Part shown: one piece after another, positions 41,580 to 49,468 of the stretch
Numbering within the stretch: position 1 is the first letter of the stretch
How the letters are laid out: the number at the start of each line of letters is the position of its first letter
Translations under genes and position numbers: made by a program
Assembly (NCBI GenBank): GCA_964443005.1
Contig: CAYUBI010000004.1
Location: forward strand, 1 to 49,468
DNA from: CAYUBI01 sp964443005
GTDB taxonomy: Bacteria; Margulisbacteria; Riflemargulisbacteria; GWF2-35-9; CAYUBI01
Direction: 5' to 3'
DNA length: 49,468 bases
Notes under the pieces: model-generated
What the model saw: only the letters and a program-made list of their open reading frames with translations
Databases searched by the model: none
Told to the model about the DNA's origin: nothing

Positions 41580-42467
41580 CTAGAAAATATTTAAGTTAAT
41601 TGAAAAACGATGCTGAGAATTATCTAAGGCCATAATAAATGCATAATCAAAACAGAGTGGATTAACGACAATTCCGATTCCAGCGGAGGCTTCATTACTA
41701 TTGATTCCTGCCCGAAGTAAAACAGCGAAATTACGAGACCATTCAAAAGCTGTATATTCGGTACCCAGATAATATCGAGCTCCATCTCTTAAAAAACGAG
41801 CTAAGTCCAGACATATCAACCAATTGCCCATACGAATATTTGCGCCAACATCTGCATCAATTCCGAAATCATCGTCTGTAGGATCACCTCGCTTTCGCGC
41901 ATATATATTTCGAAGGTTACCGCCTACTTGAATCCAGGATCCATCTGCCATAAAACTTACGTCAATAGCAAGAACTCCATCTTGAGATGTATCTATATTA
42001 CGAAATCCATATTTTGCTGAAACTCCAAGATTAAATGTTGATGAGATTTTTTTAGCATAACTAAGAATGTATAACCCAGAAGAAGCACCAAAGTAATTGT
42101 CTGGAATTGCACTTGGTTGCAAAACATTCGTATGTCGCTCAACATTATCGACTCCAACATACACAGTATTAAATGCAACAACACCGTCCATATATGGACT
42201 TGAAATTCCAAAATGAAGATACTTGGATTCAACTAACAATGTTGTATACATTGAAGCAATACTTAAACCTTTTTGACTTGCCAATAATGCACTATTCCAA
42301 TAGCCAGCAGAAGCATCAAAAGCAGACGTTCGTCCAGCACCCCCCATCGCTAGTTCACGACCACCCACTCCATAATCCATAAAGTCAGCAGCATATCCTC
42401 CCACTATTTGTGCATGGCCCATGGCAATGAAAATCAATGAAAAAACTACAAACCAAATCGGTTTCAT
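41580..42467 (-). CDS. PorV/PorQ-like outer-membrane beta-barrel protein
   Basis: A 295-residue exported protein. Residues 1-19 (MKPIWFVVFSLIFIAMGHA) are a signal peptide. The mature start DYGVGGRELAMGGAGRTSA, then ASAGYWNSALLA, is the hallmark of the PorV/PorQ (UPF0164-like) barrel group, and the rest is alternating amphipathic strands ending in the aromatic INLNIF, as expected for BAM insertion. PorV shuttles cargo in the type IX secretion system of Bacteroidetes; in other phyla the role is untested. The ATG at 42467 with GGGGTG upstream is preferred over a longer frame to 42524. Downstream of gshB on the same strand. Confidence 0.75.
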   Translation of the reverse strand: MKPIWFVVFSLIFIAMGHAQIVGGYAADFMDYGVGGRELAMGGAGRTSAFDASAGYWNSALLASQKGLSIASMYTTLLVESKYLHFGISSPYMDGVVAFNTVYVGVDNVERHTNVLQPSAIPDNYFGASSGLYILSYAKKISSTFNLGVSAKYGFRNIDTSQDGVLAIDVSFMADGSWIQVGGNLRNIYARKRGDPTDDDFGIDADVGANIRMGNWLICLDLARFLRDGARYYLGTEYTAFEWSRNFAVLLRAGINSNEASAGIGIVVNPLCFDYAFIMALDNSQHRFSINLNIF

Positions 42468-42557
42468 GAATATATTCACCCCGTATACGTTGTATTCTTC
42501 CCACAAAAAGACGTTCTTAAACATGGGAAAAACTTACACGAATGAACAGTTTGAGAA

Positions 42558-43457
42558 TTAAGAAAAAAGAGAAACCAATTGATTCACAATAATCGACTCT
42601 AATGCCCCACTATGGACTTTGTTATACTCCCACAATCCGCCTGGACAAGTAATATTAACTTCTAAAAGTTGTTCATCAATCAGATCCAAAGCTGAAAAAC
42701 GAATACCGTTTTGAACTAAAAATTGAGAAATACTTTTACATATTTTCTTTTCACGAGACGTCAGGCTTGCTAATTGCGGTGGAACATCCATATGATCATT
42801 GGTTTTAAAATCACCAACTATTGGATAACAATTAAATGCACCTAAAATTTCTGTATCCAACAAAAAAATTCGCTTGGATCCCTGAGTTTCAACAAAAGGC
42901 AAATAGCGCTGTACCATCGTTTGATGCGTTGAAATCGGAATATCAGACTCTTGATTGACCTTGATGATCCCTTTTGCTTGATATTGATCTAACGGTTTTA
43001 ACAACAAGGGATAACCATAATCCTTGCCCCAAGCAGCAATAACCTGAGGATTACTAGCGACTATGGTAGGAGGCATAAATTCACGAAAATGATGAAAAGC
43101 AAGTAATTTTTCATTGAACGCACGAATGGCAGACGGAGCATTGCAAAAAGGAACAGAACATCGCTCAAGAAAATAGGTAGCTAATAAAGCATCGCCTTGA
43201 ATCGGCGGCATTGCACGATAATAAATAAAGTCAAAACTATTTAATAAAATTAATTCGGCTTGAGTCCATACAATATGCTGTGGAAACGGCAAATATTCAG
43301 AAACAACTACTTGCAAATCAATATTTTCGACAAGATCTCGTGGGCGTGCTGCCCATACACGATCACCACGCAAAACATGTTCAGCCATTAATAAATCATC
43401 AGTATAAAAATGACGTTCTTGCTCTGCAATATCTCGAATAAAAAATAAAATATTCAT
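42558..43457 (-). CDS. gshB: Glutathione synthetase-like ATP-grasp ligase
   Basis: Second step of glutathione synthesis: joins glycine to gamma-glutamylcysteine with ATP. 299 residues with the ATP-grasp layout: an N-terminal substrate domain with NSFDFIYYRAMPPIQGD, a nucleotide-binding Lys in YPLLLKPLDQYQAKGI, and the metal-binding LEVNITCPGGLWEYN at 265-279, close to the EINVTSP motif of GshB. The start ATG overlaps the gshA stop (ATGA), so the two are translationally coupled. The specificity call rests mainly on this neighbour. Confidence 0.85.
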   Translation of the reverse strand: MNILFFIRDIAEQERHFYTDDLLMAEHVLRGDRVWAARPRDLVENIDLQVVVSEYLPFPQHIVWTQAELILLNSFDFIYYRAMPPIQGDALLATYFLERCSVPFCNAPSAIRAFNEKLLAFHHFREFMPPTIVASNPQVIAAWGKDYGYPLLLKPLDQYQAKGIIKVNQESDIPISTHQTMVQRYLPFVETQGSKRIFLLDTEILGAFNCYPIVGDFKTNDHMDVPPQLASLTSREKKICKSISQFLVQNGIRFSALDLIDEQLLEVNITCPGGLWEYNKVHSGALESIIVNQLVSLFS

Positions 43458-44635
43458 AACGAATTCTCCATGGCAGCTGCCAATAATGCCAATTTGACTG
43501 CAATCACTCCATAACTACCTAAGCCATGCGTTCGAACACATGCTGAAGGAAGATTATGTTTGCCCATTTTCTGATTACAAACTCGATAAAACTCCATTCC
43601 TTGCGAATTGAGATTTGCCATTTTATCGCGTTGATGATTCACGCGCAAAAAAGCTCCAACTAATTGATCATTCACACAATACACAACAGGTTCAGCAGTT
43701 GCACCATGAAATTTCAAATGACTTGGCACACCTTCTTGTAAAACCAAATTTTCAATCACATGTTGTTTGCCAACTGCCATTTTATTTAAGGCTTTGCGAT
43801 TCAAATGATCGAGATCCTCTGGGTGCGTAATTGTCATAATTCCCATTCCATAGGTTCCTGAATCATCTTTAATAAATAACGTAGGAGTTTCAGTAATATT
43901 ATAAAATTGATATTTCAGTTGAATATAATCAAAAAGAACTGAAGCTTTTAATTTTAGGCGGTGAATACTGAGCAAATCCTTTAGATCAACCTTTGTTTCT
44001 GAATCAAAAATCGAGGTCACAAGCCATGGATCAATTCCTGCAATTTCACCTAATTCCATAGCTAATTCATTCACTATTCGAAAATGATTACTTTTGCGAC
44101 GATAAACCCAGGCCAATTTCTTTTGTGGAATTACCGGAATACCCAAAGAATCAAGCAACTCTGGATATCCATTTGAAAAGTCGTTATTTGCAATAATTAA
44201 GTCTGCTTCAACTAAATGTATATTTTTGAAAATTAAGCCATCAATGGTTCCTTCAATAGCTGGATGATAATATGATAAATCAAAACCAGCAAATTTAAAC
44301 ATTCGGCCCAAAGCTTTTAAATTATCAAAATAAAAAAAATTACGAGTATGCCCTTCACAAAACATTGTAATTCGTTGAACAAACGGATAATATTTTGTCA
44401 TATACGCTTTAACCGATTGTGCAGCTTGTTCAATCATAAAATCACATAAATTATTAAATCCACCTGGATATAAATTGGTATCTACAACTGACACTTTGAA
44501 ATCCGAAACTCGTAAATCAACGGATGTATAAAATGGAAACACGCTACCCTGAAATTTTTGTTGAAACCACGTATCAATCAATTCGTGATTAAGTTCAGCT
44601 TGTAAATGATGTTTGAATATAGTAGTCGTTAACAT
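43454..44635 (-). CDS. gshA: Glutamate-cysteine ligase (PF08886/Acidithiobacillus type)
   Basis: First and usually rate-limiting step of glutathione synthesis. 393 residues. VDTNLYPGGFNNL (51-63), EGHTRNFFYFDNLK, FIKDDSGTYGMGIMT and EPVVYCVNDQLVGAFLRVN match the glutamate-cysteine ligase family first described in Acidithiobacillus, unrelated in sequence to E. coli GshA. The ATG is preceded by no Shine-Dalgarno, and a strong promoter places the transcription start within about one base of the A of ATG, so the mRNA is probably leaderless. It is divergent from the FlgD-Ig protein gene. Confidence 0.9.
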   Translation of the reverse strand: MLTTTIFKHHLQAELNHELIDTWFQQKFQGSVFPFYTSVDLRVSDFKVSVVDTNLYPGGFNNLCDFMIEQAAQSVKAYMTKYYPFVQRITMFCEGHTRNFFYFDNLKALGRMFKFAGFDLSYYHPAIEGTIDGLIFKNIHLVEADLIIANNDFSNGYPELLDSLGIPVIPQKKLAWVYRRKSNHFRIVNELAMELGEIAGIDPWLVTSIFDSETKVDLKDLLSIHRLKLKASVLFDYIQLKYQFYNITETPTLFIKDDSGTYGMGIMTITHPEDLDHLNRKALNKMAVGKQHVIENLVLQEGVPSHLKFHGATAEPVVYCVNDQLVGAFLRVNHQRDKMANLNSQGMEFYRVCNQKMGKHNLPSACVRTHGLGSYGVIAVKLALLAAAMENSL

Positions 44636-44642
44636 GAAAGGT

Positions 44643-44672
44643 ATTATAAAGTTTTTTATAGGCCGCTGACAA
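44643..44672 (-). promoter_or_regulatory. gshA promoter, leaderless transcript
   Basis: On the minus strand TTGTCA (complement of 44667-44672, 5 of 6), an 18-base spacer and a perfect TATAAT (complement of 44643-44648). The predicted start (near 44636) is one base before the gshA ATG at 44635-44633. The -35 overlaps that of the opposite promoter. Confidence 0.7.
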
Positions 44673-44693
44673 ATGAAAAATTTCAGGTATGAT
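44666..44693 (+). promoter_or_regulatory. Promoter of the FlgD-Ig protein gene, sharing its -35 with gshA
   Basis: CTGACA (44666-44671, 5 of 6), a 16-base spacer and TATGAT (44688-44693, 5 of 6). The start would be near 44700, only about ten bases before the ATG at 44710, with AGGAG at 44701-44705. Five of the six -35 bases are also part of the gshA -35 on the other strand. Confidence 0.6.
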
Positions 44694-44709
44694 AGAGATA
44701 AGGAGATTT

Positions 44710-46671
44710 ATGAAAAAAATTATTCTTGTATTACTTAACTTTCTAATGACAGTTGCCTTTGCTGTGCAAAGCTCGTATGTGCATATTCCACTCAGAGATT
44801 ATTCACGAGTGACTGTAGCAGAATCTATAAATTTTATACAAATGAGTTTACAAACGAATCATGTTATTCCACGTAACCAACAATACTCTACCCATTTTCA
44901 GCGATACGGAAGCTATTATGAAAATCATTTATTAACTCAACCCCATATCAATCCACAAGCTGAATCTTTTGACATTACGCCCAATATAGTTCAGTTAGGA
45001 GACATTATCACACTGAACATCCCTATTAATGAATCGTTGCATGCCTGGTATATCACTCAAGGAAGCAAAACTTACCGAAATTTACCGTATACCACAAAAA
45101 CTATATCATTCGTTTCTCCAGTGACTGACTGGTTTGAATCGCCATTTTCGTTTACCCTTTCCATGAAAGATGCTGGCGGCAATCAGTTTAGCCAACTGAT
45201 TACAATTAATATTCGTATTTCTAGTTTAAATCAAGAATTATACGGATATTCTATTGAAAATGATGTTTTATCCGAAGTTCATGTAGGAAAACAAGGCGCA
45301 AAAGCACTTGAATTTTCTATTCGAGCTATTTCTGACCCATCAGTCATCGACATGTTTTCGCTTTCAATCAACACAGAAGTATCACTTTCGTATATATCTA
45401 AAATCGCGCTGTATTGTCAAACAACATCCAATGCAGTTTTGGTTACAGAATTAAATGAAATAACAGCTTCTTCGATTTTATTGCCTATAACAACACATAA
45501 TATACTATCCACCTTACCAACTATCTATTTTTTAACAATTGATCTTAGCGACACTATCCCTACTTCCGTAAATATTTCACTTGACCTAGGCTATGCTGCA
45601 ACACATCGCCTAACCAGTGCATCCATGACCAATACTGTTACACTTAACCTCATAGGAAAATCAATGATGACTGTACCAGCCTATCAACCGATTATTGTTA
45701 GCGCAGGCATTTCTGATTATATTGGTAATGCTACCATTATTAGCCCCAACTTGGTTTATGAAATCCTAAGCGGTCGTGCATCACAAATCAATTATAATGT
45801 CTTTGATCTTGATAATTATACTTATACTGGGCCTTGGCAGCGACGCAATTTCCAAAGCGTTAATACAGAAATCAATGATCGCTTTCGTATGATTAATAAT
45901 GCATTAACAGGCTTATTACTAAAACACGGGCATCATTATCAATTAGTTTATGATTTAGAAAGCAATTTGGCGAGTCGCCGCGTAACATCCAACGCTTTTC
46001 TCGTAGATTTGACAGTACCACAAACTCCACAAAAGCCAAATATTCCAACACAGAATCCTCAAAGCATTTTACCTCAAGTTAATAATGCAATGGTTCCAAT
46101 TCATTTGGAATTAACAGTGCCACAAACTTTAGATTGGGAAAGTGGGATCCAAGCTTATCGAGTTTTGGAACGCACGAGCAAAGAACTATACTGGAAAGTA
46201 ATTATTGAAAATACGGTAACACAAAATACACTAATTCAAACAGATTTATCAAAACCCATTGGCTCAAAATACTATTACAAAATCACTGTGCAAAACAAAG
46301 CTGGTAATTGGTCAAATGAAAGTGCTGAATCTGAAATCGAATGTCGGGATGATACACAGATTATTGACGCACTATTTAACGTTCCCAATCCCTTTGACAG
46401 TCGAAGAGAAAACACCACAATTTACTATACACTGCATGACCCTGCAGATGTGGATGTTACTATTTATGATTTATATGGATACTTTATTTATGATTGGTCC
46501 TTTAAAGCTGGTATGCCTGGCGGAACTTACGAAAACTCTATTATATGGAATGGCACAAATGCCAATGGCATGAAAATTGCAAAGGGAATTTATGCTTTGG
46601 TATTAAAAGTGAAAGATAACCAAGGCGGAATCAAAGCAAAACGATTTTACAAAATTGCGGTTATTCATTAA
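44710..46671 (+). CDS. Secreted protein with C-terminal FlgD-Ig-type domain
   Basis: A 653-residue exported protein. Residues 1-18 (MKKIILVLLNFLMTVAFA) are a signal peptide. The middle is beta-rich and repeats Ig/fibronectin-like strands, including a segment near 470-550 with GIQAYRVLERTS and SKYYYKITVQNKAGNWS typical of fibronectin III. The last 97 residues (557-653) begin NVPNPFDSR and contain VTIYDLYGYFIYDWS, IIWNGTNANGMKIAKGIYAL and GIKAKRFYKIAVI, a FlgD-Ig/T9SS-type tail. Start chosen at the ATG with AGGAG rather than 44689. Function unknown; probably cell-surface or secreted. Convergent with trmH, with overlapping stops. Confidence 0.8.
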   Translation: MKKIILVLLNFLMTVAFAVQSSYVHIPLRDYSRVTVAESINFIQMSLQTNHVIPRNQQYSTHFQRYGSYYENHLLTQPHINPQAESFDITPNIVQLGDIITLNIPINESLHAWYITQGSKTYRNLPYTTKTISFVSPVTDWFESPFSFTLSMKDAGGNQFSQLITINIRISSLNQELYGYSIENDVLSEVHVGKQGAKALEFSIRAISDPSVIDMFSLSINTEVSLSYISKIALYCQTTSNAVLVTELNEITASSILLPITTHNILSTLPTIYFLTIDLSDTIPTSVNISLDLGYAATHRLTSASMTNTVTLNLIGKSMMTVPAYQPIIVSAGISDYIGNATIISPNLVYEILSGRASQINYNVFDLDNYTYTGPWQRRNFQSVNTEINDRFRMINNALTGLLLKHGHHYQLVYDLESNLASRRVTSNAFLVDLTVPQTPQKPNIPTQNPQSILPQVNNAMVPIHLELTVPQTLDWESGIQAYRVLERTSKELYWKVIIENTVTQNTLIQTDLSKPIGSKYYYKITVQNKAGNWSNESAESEIECRDDTQIIDALFNVPNPFDSRRENTTIYYTLHDPADVDVTIYDLYGYFIYDWSFKAGMPGGTYENSIIWNGTNANGMKIAKGIYALVLKVKDNQGGIKAKRFYKIAVIH

Positions 46672-47471
46672 GAATTAGAAGAAAACTGTTGAGCCCAGTA
46701 GAATAAAATTCCAGCTGCTATAGAAACATTCAGTGATTCCATAGCAGTAGATAACGGAATTGACACGAAATAATCCACCCAATTTACCACAGGAGTGGAA
46801 ATCCCATTAGCTTCGTTGCCAAGCACTAAACAAATCGGTAAATTTATTCGTTTAGTTTCAATTGAAATCGCATTCTGTGAACGTGTGCCAATAATCGGCA
46901 TTATTCCTTTTATTTTTTCAAGAAACTGATACCCACTATCATGATAAATAGCTAACTTAAACACAGCTTCTTTGCTTGCTTGAATAGTTTTAGGATTAAA
47001 AATGTCTACGCAATAATCATCAACAACAATATTATGAAATCCAAAAGCTACAGCTGTACGCAAAATTGTTCCCATATTGCCAGGGTCACTAATGCCATTC
47101 AGGTAAATAACAGACTCTGACACCGTAACTTTGGATTCTGGCTTTTTAAAGATTGCAATAATTCCAGACGGTGTATCTAAAGAAGAAACATATACATTAA
47201 TATACTCGGATAATCTAACATAGTAAGGACTGTACTTAATAATTTCCATAATTAATGCTTGAGGCTTCTTTAATAACTGTTCCGTAATATAAAGCGCATG
47301 AATATTTACACCAAATTGAACTGCATCATAAATTGTTTTAATATTTTCTATTATAAAATAGCCAGTTGAATCTCGATATTTTTTCTGCGCTAATTGACGT
47401 AATAATCTGATAGATTCATTCGTTTTACTTGTAATTATTAACGGATGAGATTTATCTTTGATGTTAGACAT
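46668..47471 (-). CDS. TrmH/SpoU-family RNA 2'-O-methyltransferase
   Basis: SPOUT-class methyltransferase using SAM, 267 residues. An N-terminal substrate-binding domain (about 1-105) with TSKTNESIRLLRQLAQKKY and YFIIENIKTIYDA leads to the knotted catalytic domain: NMGTILRTA (132-140), ICLVLGNEANGIST, and IPLSTAMESLNVSIAAGI. These three motifs are diagnostic. The N-terminal domain resembles the 23S rRNA RlmB/TsnR-like proteins, but target RNA cannot be assigned. A good AAGGAG lies about 13 bases from the ATG, a long spacing. Stop codon overlaps that of the FlgD-Ig gene. Confidence 0.9.
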   Translation of the reverse strand: MSNIKDKSHPLIITSKTNESIRLLRQLAQKKYRDSTGYFIIENIKTIYDAVQFGVNIHALYITEQLLKKPQALIMEIIKYSPYYVRLSEYINVYVSSLDTPSGIIAIFKKPESKVTVSESVIYLNGISDPGNMGTILRTAVAFGFHNIVVDDYCVDIFNPKTIQASKEAVFKLAIYHDSGYQFLEKIKGIMPIIGTRSQNAISIETKRINLPICLVLGNEANGISTPVVNWVDYFVSIPLSTAMESLNVSIAAGILFYWAQQFSSNS

Positions 47472-47501
47472 ACTAAAGCAAGGTCTCCTTTGCTAATAAT
47501 T

Positions 47502-47511
47502 TTGTATACAA
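47502..47511. repeat. Palindrome TTGTATACAA in the trmH leader
   Basis: A perfect 10-base palindrome 31 bases upstream of trmH, in an A/T-rich stretch with several overlapping TATA-like hexamers. It could be part of the trmH promoter or an operator in the divergent region shared with the AAA-like gene. Short, so chance is quite possible. Confidence 0.25.
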
Positions 47512-47611
47512 TATATAGTAAAACAGCAAGAAAATGAACAGGATATATTCTTGCTATATAAACGGATAAAAACTTGTCTCAGTTACTTGAATATACTCAA
47601 AAGTGAAAAGA

Positions 47612-47640
47612 TTGCTCCCCGTTTCTAGATTTGCTATACT
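47612..47640 (+). promoter_or_regulatory. Candidate promoter for the AAA-like/DUF1703 gene
   Basis: TTGCTC (47612-47617, 3 of 6), a 17-base spacer and TATACT (47635-47640, 5 of 6). The predicted start falls at 47647, exactly the second ATG of the gene, and no Shine-Dalgarno is present, suggesting a leaderless mRNA. Confidence 0.5.
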
Positions 47641-47646
47641 ATGATT

Positions 47647-49218
47647 ATGCTTAAAAAACTACCTATTGGGATTCAGACGATTGATAAACTCATTTTAGGA
47701 AATTATCTTTATATTGATAAAACAAAGATGATATATGAGCTCCTTGAAACAGGGAGCACCTATTTCCTGTCACGTCCTCGACGTTTCGGAAAGAGTTTGT
47801 TGATTTCAACGCTTGAGCAAATTTTTATGGGCAACAAAGAGCTATTTAAAGGTTTATGGATTTACGATCAAGCCTTTGCTTGGGAAAAGCATATTGTGAT
47901 TCGGTTCGATTTAAGTGGACGAAAATATGAGAATGAGCAGGTTCTCATTGATTATCTTTATCTTCAGCTTAACGAATATGCAGATCAATATGGAATATCG
48001 TTGGAAACCGTACGTTATGAAGATCAGTTTAGAGAGCTGCTACGAAAATTATCAAAAGACAGAAAAGTGGTTGTCTTGATTGACGAGTATGACAAGCCGA
48101 TTTTGGATGTGCTAGAGGATATCGAGTTAGCTAAAGCCAATCGAGAAACTCTAAAATCTTTTTATTCTGTTATAAAAGCAAGCGATGAATATTTACGATT
48201 TGTGCTGCTGACTGGCGTGACGAAATTCTCGAAAGTGTCGGTATTTTCGGGAATGAACAATCTGAATGATATTAGTATGAATAAACGATATGCGGCTCTT
48301 TTGGGATATACACAAGATGAATTGGAATATTACTTTAAGGAGCGTATTGAGCAATTGAGCGAGGTAATCCATAAGCGGGTTAGCGATACTTTGATGGATA
48401 TAAAGCTATGGTATAACGGGTATCGATTCGGAATTGATGTAACAAGTGTGTATAATCCATTTTCAACGTTGCTGCTATTTGATAATCAGGCATTTTCTAA
48501 TTATTGGTTTGAAACCGGAACACCAACGTTTCTAGTAAAGCTAATTAAAGAGCGAGCGTATGATGTAACGGAAATAGGCACAGGAGAACTATCGCAGACA
48601 GGATTTGAGTCTTTTGAGATCGAGAATATGCAAGTAGCACCCTTGTTATATCAAACCGGATATTTTACGATTAGGAGCTATGATGCCGAATATCGTTTAT
48701 ATAGTTTGGGCTATCCCAATTATGAGGTAGGCCATGCATTTACTGAGCATTTAATTGGCTTATTTAGTTCAGTAAGTAAAGATATTGCAGATAGCTATAT
48801 TGCACGACTAATTAAAGCACTGAAAGTGTTTGATAATGAGACATTTTTTGAGACGTTACGGATATTTTTTGCTGATATTCCGTATGATATACAGATTAAG
48901 CAAGAAAAGTATTATCAAACGATTTTTTATTTGGTATTTACGTTAATTGGAATGCGAATCGAAGCAGAAGTTAGAACAAATAAAGGGCGAATTGACGCAG
49001 TCATGATTGTTGGAGATGTTGTGCATATTTTTGAGTTTAAGCTAAAGGGTACTGCTATAGAAGCCTTGGAGCAAATCAAAACGAATAATTATTATGAAAA
49101 GTATATGCATAAAGACCGTAAAATAAAAATGTACGGAGTAGCGTTTGATCCAGCTGAAAAGAATATTGGGGAATGGATTGTGAAAGATTATGAAAGCTTG
49201 GAATATCCAGTTTATTGA
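47647..49218 (+). CDS. AAA-ATPase-like protein with C-terminal PD-(D/E)XK nuclease domain (DUF1703 group)
   Basis: A 523-residue protein of the AAA-ATPase-like (PF09820) plus PD-(D/E)XK (PF08011, DUF1703) architecture. The N-terminus LPIGIQTIDKLILGNYLYID leads to LSRPRRFGKSLL (41-52), the family variant of the P-loop, and LIDEYDKPIL (Walker B D146) follows. The C-terminal nuclease site is D450 with EFK at 463-465. Proteins of this type occur in large paralogous sets in many bacteria, and their function is not settled; defence and mobile-element roles have been proposed. The ATG at 47641 is two codons upstream; 47647 is chosen because of the promoter position. The following gene is also PD-(D/E)XK-type. 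Confidence 0.88.
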   Translation: MLKKLPIGIQTIDKLILGNYLYIDKTKMIYELLETGSTYFLSRPRRFGKSLLISTLEQIFMGNKELFKGLWIYDQAFAWEKHIVIRFDLSGRKYENEQVLIDYLYLQLNEYADQYGISLETVRYEDQFRELLRKLSKDRKVVVLIDEYDKPILDVLEDIELAKANRETLKSFYSVIKASDEYLRFVLLTGVTKFSKVSVFSGMNNLNDISMNKRYAALLGYTQDELEYYFKERIEQLSEVIHKRVSDTLMDIKLWYNGYRFGIDVTSVYNPFSTLLLFDNQAFSNYWFETGTPTFLVKLIKERAYDVTEIGTGELSQTGFESFEIENMQVAPLLYQTGYFTIRSYDAEYRLYSLGYPNYEVGHAFTEHLIGLFSSVSKDIADSYIARLIKALKVFDNETFFETLRIFFADIPYDIQIKQEKYYQTIFYLVFTLIGMRIEAEVRTNKGRIDAVMIVGDVVHIFEFKLKGTAIEALEQIKTNNYYEKYMHKDRKIKMYGVAFDPAEKNIGEWIVKDYESLEYPVY

Positions 49219-49287
49219 ATTTCGAAATCAGTACTGTTTGTTGCGTCACTAAAAGCTTGCTAAAATAAGTTTTAAAGGAACCAAATA

Positions 49288-49468
49288 ATGATGACTGATA
49301 AATATGTTAACCTATTTACAGATTTTGGATTTAAAAAACTCTTTGGAACAGAGATTAATAAAGATTTGTTAATAGACTTACTTAACGAGTTAATTAAAGA
49401 ACAAGGACCTATCACAAAATTAACCTATTTGTCAAATGAACATTTGGGAAATACTGTTGTAGATCGTA
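49288..49468 (+). CDS. Rpn-type PD-(D/E)XK nuclease/transposase, N-terminal fragment
   Basis: The last 60 codons of the window are open from the ATG at 49288 (AAGGAA seven bases upstream; a second ATG follows directly). The fragment reads VNLFTDFGFKKLFGTE, then INKDLLIDLLNEL and a final VVDR, the N-terminus of the PD-(D/E)XK nuclease family transposase group (Rpn/PF12784), in which DFGFKKLFG and a later DR are conserved. The E. coli relatives RpnA-E promote RecA-independent recombination. The catalytic part lies beyond the window, so activity cannot be judged. Confidence 0.85.
   Translation, partial: MMTDKYVNLFTDFGFKKLFGTEINKDLLIDLLNELIKEQGPITKLTYLSNEHLGNTVVDR

Noticed and set aside
1..49468. 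CRISPR arrays, insertion sequences, rRNA genes, riboswitches
   Set aside because: No regularly spaced repeats, no transposase with terminal repeats apart from the cut Rpn-type gene, no rRNA sequence and no recognisable riboswitch aptamer seen.

Overview
The window is AT-rich bacterial DNA, read from a draft scaffold with one 10-N join at 19676-19685. About two thirds of it (9452-41451, all on the minus strand) is one continuous run of translation and transcription genes. In transcription order this is rpmG - tRNA-Trp - secE - nusG - rplK - rplA - rplJ - rplL - (attenuator) - rpoB - rpoC, then rpsL - rpsG - fusA - tuf, then the S10, spc and alpha clusters (rpsJ to rplQ), then truA - rplM - rpsI - serA. 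Gene spacing is tight, with many 1- to 4-base stop/start overlaps. I can place promoters before rpmG, rpsL, rpsJ and infA, and an attenuator between rplL and rpoB, so the run is a chain of at least four transcription units.

Organism: a diderm bacterium. The evidence is a PorV-like outer-membrane barrel with a signal peptide and a secreted protein with a FlgD-type Ig tail. It makes glutathione, has a glutaminyl-tRNA synthetase, and uses the cysteine (zinc) forms of S4, S14, L24, L33 and L36. There is no rpmD between rpsE and rplO and no map between adk and infA. Gene order, the missing rpmD and the accessory families would fit an uncultured lineage such as Margulisbacteria, on the cyanobacterial side of the tree. 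That placement is an inference with low confidence.

Left flank (1-9455): the C-terminal end of a glycine-rich surface-type protein, glnS, a small DUF2892 membrane protein, a convergent kup-pflX-like pair, a DUF1015 protein, then recO - MFS transporter - divergent radical SAM protein in overlapping reading frames. Right flank (41580-49468): a PorV-like barrel, gshA-gshB (minus), a divergently transcribed secreted FlgD-Ig protein sharing its -35 box with gshA, a TrmH/SpoU RNA methyltransferase, an AAA-ATPase-like/PD-(D/E)XK protein of the DUF1703 group, and the start of an Rpn-type PD-(D/E)XK nuclease/transposase cut by the window end.

The most useful corrections to a naive annotation are these. 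truA must start upstream of any ATG, GTG or TTG, most likely at an ATT inside rplQ. rpsH is intact if the N gap is really 12 bases. rpmJ, a GTG-started L36 gene of 37 codons, is easily missed. The glycine-rich gene at the left edge is in a different frame from the longest ATG-started frame. The rpmG stop codon, tRNA-Trp and the secE ribosome-binding site physically overlap. I found no CRISPR array, insertion sequence or rRNA gene, and no clear novel multi-gene system. The nearest candidates are the MFS-radical SAM pair and the PorV/FlgD-Ig locus.
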